DNA of 64,000 bases, from the NCBI RefSeq assembly GCF_007992095.1, contig NZ_BJZP01000005.1, positions 1 through 64,000 on the forward strand, given 5' to 3'. The notes under the pieces were generated by a model, which was not told the DNA's origin, did no database searches, and saw only the letters and a program-made list of their open reading frames with translations. The stretch is from Paenirhizobium naphthalenivorans. Lineage in GTDB: Bacteria; Pseudomonadota; Alphaproteobacteria; Rhizobiales; Rhizobiaceae. The position numbers and the translations under genes were made by a program. Shown piece after piece: positions 52,029-61,000 of this stretch. Position 1 is the first letter of the stretch. Every line of letters begins with the position of its first letter.

Positions 52029-52850
52029 ATGATCATAGAGAGACGCGGCTTTCTTGCCGCCGCTATCGGCCTTTTTGCCGTATTTTGTGCCGCGGACCCG
52101 GCATTTGCCATCGATCCGATCCGCTGCACGGTCGTTCTCGACGCGGATAGCGGAGAGGTGATCCATCGGCAAGGGAGCTGCGACCGGCGCGTCTATCCCA
52201 TGTCGACCTTCAAGCTGCCTTTGGCCATGATGGGTTATGACGCGGGCGTTCTGAAGGACGAGACGACGCCGCGCTGGGACTACCAGGCGAAGTTCGGCGG
52301 CCCTGCGCGGGTGAAGAAGGCCTTTGATCCGACCGGCTGGGAACGGGAATCGATCGTCTGGTACTCGCAGGAAATTACCCGGCGGCTGGGCGCCAAGCGC
52401 TTCGACGATTACGTGCGCCGTTTCGACTACGGCAACCGCGACGTCTCCGGCGGACCTGGCGATCTCGACGGGCTGACCGAATCCTGGCTGATGTCGTCTC
52501 TGGTGATTTCGCCGGACGAGCAGGCGGACTTCCTCCGCCGTTTCCTGAACGGCAAGCTGCCGATCCCAGATCATGCAAGGGTGATGACGCAGGCGATCAC
52601 GCCACGCTTCGAGGCGGCTGACGGCTGGGTGATCCATGGCAAGACGGGCAGCGGCTGGATGCGTGACGCGAAGGGTGCGCGCGACGGAAACCGCCCGATC
52701 GGCTGGTTCGTGGGCTGGGCCGAGCGGCAAGGCCGCAAAGTGGTCTTCGCGCGGCTGCATGTGGCGAATCGCCCCTACAAGGAGCCGATCAGCTTCGAGA
52801 CCCGTGACGCGCTGATTGCCGACCTGCCGGGGATCCTGGCCGGTCTATAG
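52029..52850 (+). CDS. Class D (OXA-type) beta-lactamase
   Basis: A 273-aa exported serine beta-lactamase. The signal peptide ends near AFA (about residue 27). Active-site motifs are complete: STFK at about 60-63 (PMSTFKLPLAMM), SIV (S-x-V) in ESIVWYSQEITRRLG, YGN in FDYGNRDVSGG, and KTG in IHGKTGSGW. It should hydrolyse penicillin-type drugs; the carbapenem spectrum cannot be told. The LysR partner suggests inducibility. Confidence 0.93.
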   Translation: MIIERRGFLAAAIGLFAVFCAADPAFAIDPIRCTVVLDADSGEVIHRQGSCDRRVYPMSTFKLPLAMMGYDAGVLKDETTPRWDYQAKFGGPARVKKAFDPTGWERESIVWYSQEITRRLGAKRFDDYVRRFDYGNRDVSGGPGDLDGLTESWLMSSLVISPDEQADFLRRFLNGKLPIPDHARVMTQAITPRFEAADGWVIHGKTGSGWMRDAKGARDGNRPIGWFVGWAERQGRKVVFARLHVANRPYKEPISFETRDALIADLPGILAGL

Positions 52851-52945
52851 GTGGCGGGAGAAGCCACATGCGGCGACTGGCGCCGCCACGCGGTCCGCGA
52901 ACGCCGGCGAAATTCTGTGTCCGTCGCATATGGGCCAAAATGATG

Positions 52946-52983
52946 AAAACCCCGCACGCATCGCGCGTTGCGGGGGTTTCTCT
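52946..52983. terminator. Bidirectional terminator between beta-lactamase and SDR genes
   Basis: AAAACCCCGCA pairs with TGCGGGGGTTT around a GC loop (CGCATCGCGCGT). TTTCTCTCT follows on the + strand and TTTTCATCATTTT on the minus strand. It serves the convergent beta-lactamase and SDR genes. Confidence 0.8.
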
Positions 52984-53013
52984 CTGAAGGACCGTTGGCC
53001 CACGGATGGGTTA

Positions 53014-53802
53014 TCAGATCGATTGGGCCGCTCCGCCGTCGACGCGCATCATCGTGCCTGTGACATAGGAGGCGGGCACCGAGCACAGGAAGGCGGCGGC
53101 GGCGGCGAATTCCTCGACCTTGCCGAGCCTGCCGGCCGGAATCGATTTCAGCGAAGCGGTGCGCACCTCGTCCACCGTCTTTCCCGCCTTCTTGGCGTTG
53201 GCCGCATCGAGTTCGTCGATGCGGTCGGTATGGATGCGGCCCGGCAGGATCATATTGGCGGTGACGCCATAGGAGGCGACTTCGGTCGAAAGCGTCTTGT
53301 TCCAGCCGACCAGGGCCGAGCGCAGCGTGTTGGACAGCGCCAGATTGGGGATCGGCTCGAACACGCCGGAAGAGGCGACGGTCAGGATGCGGCCAAAACC
53401 CTGCGTCTGCATCAGCGGCAAGAGCGCATTGGTGAGCGTGATGACCCGCACCACCATCGACTGGAAGAAATTATAGAGCTTTTCCGCCGTCATCTCCTCC
53501 GCCGTGCCGGGCGTCGGGCCGCCGGTGTTGTTGACCAGGATGTCGATGCCGCCGAGCGTCTGGTGGACGGCCGCGAGCATCTTGTCGACGAAATCGCCGT
53601 CCGACAGATCGGCCACGACATAATCGGCCTTGCCTTTACCGGCCGCGTTGATCGCCTCGCAATTGGCCTTCAGCTTGTCGCCGCTTCGGCCGCACAAGAG
53701 GACATGCGCGCCCTCATCGGCCAGCGCCTTGGCGATGCCGAGGCCAAGGCCCCGCGACGAGGCGAGCACAAGCGCGCGCTTTCCCGAAATTCCAAGATCC
53801 AT
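53014..53802 (-). CDS. SDR-family oxidoreductase lacking the YxxxK motif
   Basis: A 262-aa short-chain dehydrogenase/reductase. The cofactor loop SSRGLGLGIAKALADEGAHV (about 14-33) and NNTGG are present. Where the catalytic Tyr and Lys are expected after the Ser (VASSGVFEPIPN), the sequence reads LALSNTLRSALVGWNKTL, so the canonical YxxxK is missing. This is a recurring feature of one SDR subgroup related to 3-oxoacyl reductases. Substrate unknown; catalysis may be altered. Confidence 0.85.
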   Translation of the reverse strand: MDLGISGKRALVLASSRGLGLGIAKALADEGAHVLLCGRSGDKLKANCEAINAAGKGKADYVVADLSDGDFVDKMLAAVHQTLGGIDILVNNTGGPTPGTAEEMTAEKLYNFFQSMVVRVITLTNALLPLMQTQGFGRILTVASSGVFEPIPNLALSNTLRSALVGWNKTLSTEVASYGVTANMILPGRIHTDRIDELDAANAKKAGKTVDEVRTASLKSIPAGRLGKVEEFAAAAAFLCSVPASYVTGTMMRVDGGAAQSI

Positions 53803-54029
53803 GTGAATTCCTTCCCTGTTCCTGTGTCCGCCGCAGGCGGTGTCGGGCAAGGTTATAGAGCCGCCATCGGCTTTGGGAAGGGAAAGCATCGGAAAAAGAG
53901 CCGCATCAAAGGCTTGGTCAGGCTTGTGTGATGGGGCAATCCGACAATTTGTTTTGCTAAGGGGCGCGGTGGCGGCGGCGACCAGCCGAAATGTCGCTTG
54001 TATCTTTCGGTGCCTTGCCGTTGGTCGAG

Positions 54030-55106
54030 CTAGAAGCGGTTCAACCGATACGGTGCGAGCAGGGGATCATTCGTGCCTTGCGTTATTTCCGAAGACGCAA
54101 GTCGCCCCATCAGGGGGGCCAGTATGACGCCGGCGTGCATGACGGAAAGGTACAAGCCATTGACACCGCCAATCCGCCCGATGATCGGCAGGCGATCTTT
54201 TGGATAGGGCCGCAATCCTACCTGCACATCCATCAGTTCAACATTATCGCCTCCGACGAGATGCGTCCTGATTTCACCCATTGTCCGTTCCGCCACAGCC
54301 CGAGGTCCGTTCTCCTCGGTGTCGTCGATGTAGCTTTCTGCACCCAGCATGACCGTATCCGAGTGAGGTCGCAATTCCACGTATTGGTTGGCGATCACTC
54401 TATTTATCAGGCGCTTGGGGGTGCTAAACCGCATCAAGATGGAGGGGGACGCTTCCAACGGTAGGTCCAAGCCGAGTGGCTGGGATAGCTCTCTTGATGC
54501 GACGCCTGCCGCCAGCACGACGGTATCCGCCTCGATCCTGCCCTGTGACGTCACGATACCGACTATGTCGGATCCTTTTGTCGCCAGAGAAAGGACTTCG
54601 GTCTCGAGGCGAATATCCGCGCCCGCTTCCCTTGCTGCCCGCACCATTAGTTCGGTTGCCGCGACGGGATCTACCGCGCCTTCACTTGCCGCGAACGCGG
54701 CATGAACCGGTAAGTTTTTAAGGCATGGTTCCATAACGCCGAGCTGATCCCGTCGAATAAGGCGCATATTATGGCCCATGGCGACCCGTTCTTGGAAAAA
54801 ACGCTCCGTTTCGTCCGGGTCCGCGTACCAGGTCAAAGCACCCGACCAGTCGATCTGAAGGCGTCCGCCAAGTTCGCTCTCCAACCTGCGCCATTCGTCG
54901 ACGGCCCTCTTGCGCAATTCCAGATAAATCTTGGGCTGGCCGTAGGATACGTTGATCCATGCGAACGACCGATGGGTAACCCCGCTGGCTGGTTTTCCGC
55001 GGTCGACAAGCGTAACCCGTACATCGCGTTTGGCCAGATGATAGGCGAGGGAGGCGCCCATAATGCCGGCGCCGATGATGACGATGCTCGCTCGCCCTGA
55101 TGCCAT
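54030..55106 (-). CDS. FAD-dependent oxidoreductase, DAO family
   Basis: A 358-aa flavoprotein. The dinucleotide-binding motif IVIIGAGIMGASLAYHLAKRDVRVTLVDRG lies at residues 8-38. The DAO C-terminal motif VGLRPYPKDRLPIIGRIGGVNGLYLSVMHAGVILAPLMG is intact. It probably oxidises an amino acid or amine (glycine/D-amino acid oxidase type). ATG 55106 begins just before the fold. No operon partner is within 140 bp. Confidence 0.88.
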   Translation of the reverse strand: MASGRASIVIIGAGIMGASLAYHLAKRDVRVTLVDRGKPASGVTHRSFAWINVSYGQPKIYLELRKRAVDEWRRLESELGGRLQIDWSGALTWYADPDETERFFQERVAMGHNMRLIRRDQLGVMEPCLKNLPVHAAFAASEGAVDPVAATELMVRAAREAGADIRLETEVLSLATKGSDIVGIVTSQGRIEADTVVLAAGVASRELSQPLGLDLPLEASPSILMRFSTPKRLINRVIANQYVELRPHSDTVMLGAESYIDDTEENGPRAVAERTMGEIRTHLVGGDNVELMDVQVGLRPYPKDRLPIIGRIGGVNGLYLSVMHAGVILAPLMGRLASSEITQGTNDPLLAPYRLNRF

Positions 55107-55249
55107 TTGCTGCGCTCCGTTGAGTATTCGGATTGATGGCGTGGCTATGCCGGGTCTTAACCCGGTCTGACAGCCGATCTGTGGGAGGTTGCAGAATAAG
55201 AGCTTTTACAATTGCCGCAATGGCCAGATTTTGCGCAATTCCTGGGTAC

Positions 55250-56656
55250 TTAAAACGGCACTTTCCCCGGATTGAACACCCCCTTCGGGTCCACCGCCTG
55301 TTTGATGACGTGTGCCAGCGCCCGCTTCTCCGGCGAGACATTCGTCTCGTAGCCGTGGCGCTTTTCGACGCCCACGCCGTGTTCGGCGGAAAAGCTGCCA
55401 CCGGCGTCACGTATGCCGGCGTAGACCGCGTCCTCGACGGCCAGAAGCTCGGTTTGCGGCAGCGGGCCGGGCCTGATTAGCGTGAGGTGCAGGTTGCCGT
55501 CGGCGACATGGCCGTAGACATAGGCGTCATAGGTCGGGTCGATCGCCTGCAGCCGCGCATGGAGCCCGGCGACATAGGCATCCAGATAGGTCGGCGGCAC
55601 GGAAATGTCGAAGGAGGGAGCGCTGGGGATTGCGGCATAGTAGAAGCCGGAGTCCTCGCGCATGTCCCAGAATTTCTTCGCCTGGTCGAGCGACTGGGCG
55701 ATCAGACCGCCCTTGAGGTCGACCGCTTCCCAGAGCGTCTCCAGTCCGTGCTCCAGCGCGGCCGTCGCCGCCTCCACGGTTTCCGCCGACAGCTCGATGA
55801 GAAGCGCCGCGGCGTCGTCTTCGAGCCAGGAGAGGTCAAAGCCCTTGAGCGCCGCGCAGTCGCGGATGTAGCGCGGCCACATCATTTCGGCGGCTTCCAG
55901 CGTGACAGCGGAGCGCGTGCGAAAATGTCGGATGACGGCAAGCGCCGAGGTGGCGTCGGTGACGCCGAGCAAGGCGGTGGCCCGGTGCGGGCGCTGCGGC
56001 TCAAGCTTCAGCACCACTCGGGTGACAAAACCGAAGGCGCCTTCGCCGCCGATGAAGAGATGTTTCAGGTCCGGTCCGGCGGAAACCTTCACCACGCGGG
56101 TCATGTCGGAAAGCACGTCGCCCGAGGGCAGCACGGCCTCCAGCCCCAGCACCTGATGGCGCATCACGCCGTTGCGGAAGGCTAGAATGCCGCCGGCATT
56201 GGTCGAGACCATGCCGCCGATGGTTGCCGTACCGCGTGATCCGAGATCGATGCCGGTCGTCAGCCCATGAGCGGCGGCGGCCTGTTGCAGGCTTTCGAGC
56301 GGCACACCGGCTTCCACCTCCACCGTCATCTCCTCCGGATGGATGGCGAGGATGCGGTTGAGGCGCGCGGACGACAGGATGACCTCGCCGGCGTGGCTGA
56401 CGTTGCCGCCGACGAGGCCGCTCAGCCCACCCTGGGGCACGATCGCGACGGCGTTGTCATTGCACCAGCGTATGAGTGCGGCCGCAGCCTCGGTCGAGCC
56501 GGGTTGGGCCATGACGCCACAGGCGAGATTGTCCGCGTGTTCGCCGGGATGGCGGCCCGCCAGAGCGTCGGGGCCGAGGATGGTAAGCTCGGCGTGAAGA
56601 CCTGAAAGCTGTTCCACCAGTTCCATCGCGGTGAAGCGCCGCCATTCGCTCGTCAT
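55250..56656 (-). CDS. FAD-linked oxidase (GlcD/D-2-hydroxyglutarate dehydrogenase type)
   Basis: A 468-aa 2-hydroxyacid dehydrogenase. The PP-loop region IVPQGGLSGLVGGNVSHAG and the GSRGTATIGGMVSTNAGG motif bind FAD in the N-terminal domain. The C-terminal domain has YVYGHVADGNLHLTLI and FSAEHGVGVEKR, typical of D-lactate/D-2-hydroxyglutarate dehydrogenases. AAGGA precedes ATG 56656. It is encoded divergently from etfQO, which could accept its electrons through ETF; that link is inference. Confidence 0.88.
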   Translation of the reverse strand: MTSEWRRFTAMELVEQLSGLHAELTILGPDALAGRHPGEHADNLACGVMAQPGSTEAAAALIRWCNDNAVAIVPQGGLSGLVGGNVSHAGEVILSSARLNRILAIHPEEMTVEVEAGVPLESLQQAAAAHGLTTGIDLGSRGTATIGGMVSTNAGGILAFRNGVMRHQVLGLEAVLPSGDVLSDMTRVVKVSAGPDLKHLFIGGEGAFGFVTRVVLKLEPQRPHRATALLGVTDATSALAVIRHFRTRSAVTLEAAEMMWPRYIRDCAALKGFDLSWLEDDAAALLIELSAETVEAATAALEHGLETLWEAVDLKGGLIAQSLDQAKKFWDMREDSGFYYAAIPSAPSFDISVPPTYLDAYVAGLHARLQAIDPTYDAYVYGHVADGNLHLTLIRPGPLPQTELLAVEDAVYAGIRDAGGSFSAEHGVGVEKRHGYETNVSPEKRALAHVIKQAVDPKGVFNPGKVPF

Positions 56657-56794
56657 CGATACGCGTCCTTGATCCGATTGCGGTGCGCCATGCGCAAGAT
56701 CGGCGCGCCTTTTCCGGGTGGATCTTTAGTCCGGCTCGCGGCTCGGGACAATCCTCGATGCGTGCAGAGACCCGGTCGGGGTCTTGCTGTTGAA

Positions 56795-56811
56795 TTGACG
56801 TTAACGTAAAC
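56795..56811. promoter_or_regulatory. LiuR-like operator upstream of etfQO
   Basis: TTGACGTTAACGTAAAC, containing the palindrome ACGTTAACGT, lies about 130 bp upstream of etfQO and 140 bp upstream of the divergent FAD oxidase. It resembles the sites of LiuR, the MerR-type regulator of branched-chain amino acid catabolism whose regulons often include Etf genes. Confidence 0.55.
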
Positions 56812-56942
56812 GTTAGATATTCTGAACGGGAATGTCACCCGGCCTTAATTTCGAGCCACTGCGTGTCGCATCGCGGCTCGACAAGGCGCTTGTGTTTTGA
56901 CAAGGAAGAGGCCGAAGTCTGGGATAGTCCGAGCGGAGAGAG

Positions 56943-58610
56943 ATGATGAGCGAACAACACGAACTGCCCGAACGCGAGAGCATGGAATTCGACGTGGTGA
57001 TCGTCGGCGCAGGCCCGGCCGGTTTGTCGGCGGCGATCCGCCTGAAGCAGGTCAATCCGGACCTGACCGTCGTCGTTCTGGAAAAGGGTTCGGAAGTCGG
57101 CGCGCATATCCTGTCCGGCGCCGTTGTCGATCCGATCGGCATCGACAAGCTGCTGCCGGGCTGGCGCGACGAGGCCGACCATCCGTTCAAGACCGAAGTC
57201 AAGGACGACCAGTTCCTCTTCCTCGGCCCGGCCGGCTCGATCCGTCTGCCCAATATGTTCATGCCGCCGCTGATGAGCAATCACGGCAATTACATCGTCT
57301 CGCTCGGCAACGTCTGTCGCTGGCTTGCCACCCATGCCGAGGCGCTGGGCGTCGAGATCTATCCGGGCTTTGCCGCTACCGAAGTGCTCTACAATGACGC
57401 GGGCGCGGTGATCGGCGTCGCGACCGGCGACATGGGCGTCGAGAAGAACGGCGAACCGGGGCCGAACTACACGCGCGGCATGGAACTGCTCGGCAAATAT
57501 GTGCTGATCGGGGAGGGCGTGCGTGGTTCGCTCGCCAAGCAGCTGATTGCCAAATTCGATCTCCAGAAGGATCGTGAGCCGCAGAAGTTCGGCATCGGCC
57601 TCAAGGAACTCTGGCAGGTCAAGCCGGAGCACCATCGCCAAGGCCTGGTGCAGCACTCCTTCGGCTGGCCGCTCGATATGAAAACCGGCGGCGGCTCCTT
57701 CCTCTATCACCTGGAAGACAACCTCGTGGCGGTCGGCTTCGTCGTCCACCTGAACTACAAGAACCCCTATCTCTTCCCCTTCGAGGAGTTCCAGCGCTTC
57801 AAGACCCATCCGGCGATCGCCCCGACCTTCGAGGGCGCCAAGCGCCTGTCCTACGGCGCCCGTGCCATCACCGAGGGCGGCTATCAGTCGGTGCCGAAGC
57901 TCTCGTTCCCGGGCGGCGCGCTGATCGGCTGTTCCGCCGGCTTCGTCAATGTGCCGCGCATCAAGGGCAGCCATAACGCCGTGCTCTCCGGCATGCTGGC
58001 GGCGGACAAGATCGCCGAGGCCATCGCGAGCGGCCGCGCCAATGACGAGCCGGTCGCGATCGAGAACGAATGGCGCGCAACCGATATAGGTACGGACCTC
58101 AAGCGGGTGCGCAACGTCAAGCCGCTGTGGTCAAAGCTCGGCACGGCGCTCGGCGTCAGCCTGGGCGGTCTCGATATGTGGACCAACCAGCTGTTCGGTT
58201 TCTCCCTCTTCGGCACGCTGAAGCACGGCAAGACCGATGCCGCCTCGCTCGAGCCGGCAGCCAAGCACAAGCCGATCGCCTATCCGAAGCCGGATGGCGT
58301 GCTGACCTTCGACCGTCTGTCTTCGGTGTTCCTGTCGAACACCAACCATGAGGAGGACCAGCCGGTCCACCTGAAGGTCAAGGATATGGCCTTGCAGAAG
58401 TCGTCGGAACTCGGCGTCTATGCCGGCCCCTCGACCCGCTATTGCCCGGCTGGCGTCTATGAGTGGGTGGAGAAGGATGGCGAGGAGGTCTACGTGATCA
58501 ACGCGCAGAACTGCGTGCACTGCAAGACCTGCGACATCAAGGATCCGAACCAGAACATCAACTGGGTGCCGCCGCAGGGTGGCGAAGGTCCGGTCTATCC
58601 GAATATGTGA
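56943..58610 (+). CDS. Electron transfer flavoprotein-ubiquinone oxidoreductase
   Basis: A 555-aa inner-membrane flavoprotein that passes electrons from ETF to ubiquinone. The FAD motif is DVVIVGAGPAGLSAAIRL (about 17-34). The C-terminal 4Fe-4S cluster is formed by the Cys of YCPAGVYEW and the CVHCKTCDI pair. The family segment GGGSFLYHLEDNLVAVGFVVHLNYKNP is also present. Tandem ATGs at 56943 and 56946 share GGAGAGAG. It is a single gene followed by a strong bidirectional terminator. Confidence 0.95.
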   Translation: MMSEQHELPERESMEFDVVIVGAGPAGLSAAIRLKQVNPDLTVVVLEKGSEVGAHILSGAVVDPIGIDKLLPGWRDEADHPFKTEVKDDQFLFLGPAGSIRLPNMFMPPLMSNHGNYIVSLGNVCRWLATHAEALGVEIYPGFAATEVLYNDAGAVIGVATGDMGVEKNGEPGPNYTRGMELLGKYVLIGEGVRGSLAKQLIAKFDLQKDREPQKFGIGLKELWQVKPEHHRQGLVQHSFGWPLDMKTGGGSFLYHLEDNLVAVGFVVHLNYKNPYLFPFEEFQRFKTHPAIAPTFEGAKRLSYGARAITEGGYQSVPKLSFPGGALIGCSAGFVNVPRIKGSHNAVLSGMLAADKIAEAIASGRANDEPVAIENEWRATDIGTDLKRVRNVKPLWSKLGTALGVSLGGLDMWTNQLFGFSLFGTLKHGKTDAASLEPAAKHKPIAYPKPDGVLTFDRLSSVFLSNTNHEEDQPVHLKVKDMALQKSSELGVYAGPSTRYCPAGVYEWVEKDGEEVYVINAQNCVHCKTCDIKDPNQNINWVPPQGGEGPVYPNM

Positions 58611-58676
58611 TGTTCCTCCGCTCGCCGTTCCCGCGAACAGCGGGCAGCGGCGGCGGCAATTTTTCCGAATATGAAG

Positions 58677-58721
58677 CGCAAAAACACCTGCCGTCCCTCG
58701 GATGGCAGGTGTTTTGCGTTT
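58677..58721. terminator. Strong terminator after etfQO
   Basis: AAAACACCTGCC (58681-58692) and GGCAGGTGTTTT (58704-58715) form a perfect 12-bp stem with an 11-nt loop, followed by GCGTTT. The A/T ends make it active in both directions. Confidence 0.88.
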
Positions 58722-58776
58722 GATCGGGCGAAATGCCGGCCGGGTCTCCCGCCCGTGCGCTGTAGTTTACCTCTCC

Positions 58777-58790
58777 TTGATGTATATCAA
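58777..58790. promoter_or_regulatory. Perfect FNR/FixK box upstream of the EF-hand gene
   Basis: TTGAT-GTAT-ATCAA matches the FNR/FixK consensus (TTGAT-N4-ATCAA) exactly. It lies 104 bp upstream of the EF-hand gene start and 56 bp after the etfQO terminator stem, so it can only serve the downstream gene. Confidence 0.75.
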
Positions 58791-58893
58791 TTTCCATATG
58801 CGATTATGGATTAAGGTGCGAACCGTCGGGCGAGATCGCGCAGCGGTCCACCGGTTTCTGTTCAAAGCTCTACGCAATTGGAGGAATAAGCTC

Positions 58894-59379
58894 ATGACAC
58901 CGAAAATGAAGATCCTGCTCTCCCTGACTCTGACGACGGCCCTGTTCGCCGGCGTGGTCGAAGCTCAGCAGTATGGCAATGGTATGGGCTGGGGCCGCGG
59001 CGGCATGATGATGAATGGGCCGGGGCGCGGTCGTTTCCCGATCATTGATGCCGACGAAAACGGTGTTGTCAGCGCGGAAGAGGCGGCGTCGGCCGCTGAG
59101 GAAGTCTTCGCGGCCATGGACGCTGATGACAATGGCGAATTGACCATGGAAGAATATATGACGGTCCGTATGGGGCCGCAGAATGGCTGGAACAAGGACC
59201 GCCAGGCCGCGCGGGAAAAGGAAAAGGCGGCCCGTTTCGCCGAGATGGACACAGATAAGAACGGCAGCGTGTCCCAGGCCGAGTTCATCGCCAATGCCAA
59301 GGCTCGCTTCGAGGCGGCGGATGGCGACAAGGATGGCAAGGTTACCCCCTGGGAGTGGCGCAGCCAGCAGTGGAAATAA
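58894..59379 (+). CDS. Secreted protein with four EF-hands
   Basis: A 161-aa protein. Signal peptide about 1-23 (ending VVEAQ), then a Met/Gly-rich stretch (GNGMGWGRGGMMMNGPGRGR). Four calcium-binding loops follow: DADENGVVSAEE, DADDNGELTMEE, DTDKNGSVSQAE and DGDKDGKVTPWE, each with acidic residues at 1, 3, 5 and 12 as expected. GGAGGAAT precedes ATG 58894. It is probably a periplasmic calcium sensor or buffer. The upstream FNR/FixK site predicts induction at low oxygen. Confidence 0.85.
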   Translation: MTPKMKILLSLTLTTALFAGVVEAQQYGNGMGWGRGGMMMNGPGRGRFPIIDADENGVVSAEEAASAAEEVFAAMDADDNGELTMEEYMTVRMGPQNGWNKDRQAAREKEKAARFAEMDTDKNGSVSQAEFIANAKARFEAADGDKDGKVTPWEWRSQQWK

Positions 59380-59673
59380 CCCCACCATCGACAGATGGGC
59401 CCGGTGACCGGAGGACTGGTTGCCGGCCCCTCGCAAACGAGCCGATGGTTGCCGTAAGCCCCACGCGCGGTCCACTTCTGAGCGAAGCGTAGGCGGTATC
59501 TTCGCTCCCTCCGCCCTGTGTCTTGAGGGCAGGCTGGGTCATTGCCGCGATGTCCTTGGACACATCTTCGCCTGCGATGCGGCGTAGCGATCTTTCACAA
59601 TGACGGCTTGAAAAACGGTGGCCAAAGCGGCAGTTTGCGTGCCACCTTAATGGTCAGCTGAAAGATCATCCCG
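59380..59673. other. 294-bp intergenic region, no gene seen
   Basis: No open frame with a Shine-Dalgarno or protein-like composition on either strand. The ilvE promoter presumably lies in the slightly AT-richer part near 59590-59660. Confidence 0.4.
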
Positions 59674-60780
59674 ATGCCATCCACGACTTCGCCGCTTACC
59701 TTCGATATCAAGCCAAGCGCCAATCCGTTGCCGGAGGCCGATCGCCTGAAGGCCTTCGAGAGCCTCGGCTTCGGCACACTGTTTTCCGACCATATGGCGG
59801 TCATTCGCTGGAGCGAGGGCAAGGGCTGGCACTCCGCCGAAGTGACGGCGCGCGCGCCGTTCCCGATCGACCCTGCATCGAGCATATTGCACTACGCTCA
59901 GGAAATCTTCGAGGGCATGAAGGCCTATCGCACCGCCGACGGCCGAGCCGTGCTGTTCCGCCCGGAGGAAAACGCCCGCCGTTTCAACGAGTCTGCCCGC
60001 CGCATGGCGATGCCGGAGCTGCCGGAGGCGGATTTCCTGGCAGCGGTCGAGAAGCTGGTGCGCATCGATGCCAGGTGGATCCCGCAAGGCGAGGGCAGCA
60101 GCCTCTATCTGCGGCCATTCATGTTCGCCAGCGAAACCTTCCTCGGCGTGCGTCCGTCGAGGGAGTATATCTTCTGCGTGATCGCCTCTCCGGTCGGTCC
60201 CTATTTCAAGGGCGGAGCCAAGCCTGTCAGCATCTGGGTGTCTCAGGACTACACCCGCGCTGCACCGGGCGGAACGGGCGCTGCCAAATGCGGAGGCAAT
60301 TACGCGGCGAGCCTCGTCGCCCAGGCCGAGGCCTACGGCAAGGGCTGCGACCAGGTCGTCTTCCTTGACGCGGCCGAGCACAAATGGGTCGAGGAACTGG
60401 GCGGCATGAACGTCTTCTTCGTCATGGCCGACGGTTCGCTTGTCACCCCGCCGCTCGGTGGCACGATCCTGCCGGGCATCACGCGCAAGTCGCTGATTAC
60501 GCTGGCGCATGAAGAGGGCATCACCGTCGAGGAGAAGCCCTATTCCTTCGCGGAGTGGAAGGCGGACGTGGCCAGTGGCAAGCTCAAGGAAGCGTTCGCC
60601 TGCGGCACCGCCGCTGTGGTCGCCGCGATCGGCATGGTGAAATATCCGGACGGCGAGTTCCAGATCTCTGACGGTCAGACCGGCCCGGTCACGGCCCGCC
60701 TACGCGATGCGCTGATCGGCATCCAGCGCGGCCAGAGCAATGACCGTCACGGTTGGCTCCATACGATCGCCGGCGTCTGA
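59674..60780 (+). CDS. ilvE: Branched-chain amino acid aminotransferase
   Basis: A 368-aa class IV PLP enzyme interconverting Leu/Ile/Val and their 2-oxo acids. Family features are LHYAQEIFEGMKAYR (about 69-83), the PLP lysine in GGTGAAKCGGNYAASL, EELGGMNVFFV, and the phosphate-binding FACGTAAVVAAIG. The long form (about 360 aa) matches the eukaryote/Rhizobium type. The Shine-Dalgarno is weak (GAAAG). Confidence 0.93.
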   Translation: MPSTTSPLTFDIKPSANPLPEADRLKAFESLGFGTLFSDHMAVIRWSEGKGWHSAEVTARAPFPIDPASSILHYAQEIFEGMKAYRTADGRAVLFRPEENARRFNESARRMAMPELPEADFLAAVEKLVRIDARWIPQGEGSSLYLRPFMFASETFLGVRPSREYIFCVIASPVGPYFKGGAKPVSIWVSQDYTRAAPGGTGAAKCGGNYAASLVAQAEAYGKGCDQVVFLDAAEHKWVEELGGMNVFFVMADGSLVTPPLGGTILPGITRKSLITLAHEEGITVEEKPYSFAEWKADVASGKLKEAFACGTAAVVAAIGMVKYPDGEFQISDGQTGPVTARLRDALIGIQRGQSNDRHGWLHTIAGV

Positions 60781-60811
60781 TCTGGCGCTATCCCGATCCC
60801 TGTCTATACAA

Positions 60812-60842
60812 GGGGCTCGTTCGCGGTGCGGACGGGCCTTTT
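60812..60842 (+). terminator. Probable terminator after ilvE
   Basis: GGCTCGTTC pairs with GGACGGGCC (two G-U pairs) with a 7-nt loop, followed by TTTT. It lies about 30 bp past the ilvE stop. Confidence 0.65.
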
Positions 60843-60933
60843 CATGATTTGCGCGGTGCGGACAAATCCCCGCATCGGCTGTGTCTGCTCCCGTAGGTCG
60901 CCATCATAACGGGATGACAGGAACGTCAAGAAT

Positions 60934-60951
60934 CTGTCGTATTACTGTCGT
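60934..60951 (+). promoter_or_regulatory. Pho box upstream of the metallophosphoesterase-like gene
   Basis: CTGTCGT-ATTA-CTGTCGT is a direct repeat with 11-bp period, the PhoB-box architecture of rhizobia (CTGTCAT-N4-CTGTCAT). It ends 49 bp before the ATG of the secreted phosphoesterase-like gene, the position of an activator overlapping the -35 region. Confidence 0.65.
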
Positions 60952-61000
60952 CTGACAGGAATACCCACCGAGTGATCGCAACACCCGAGGGGAAAGATTC

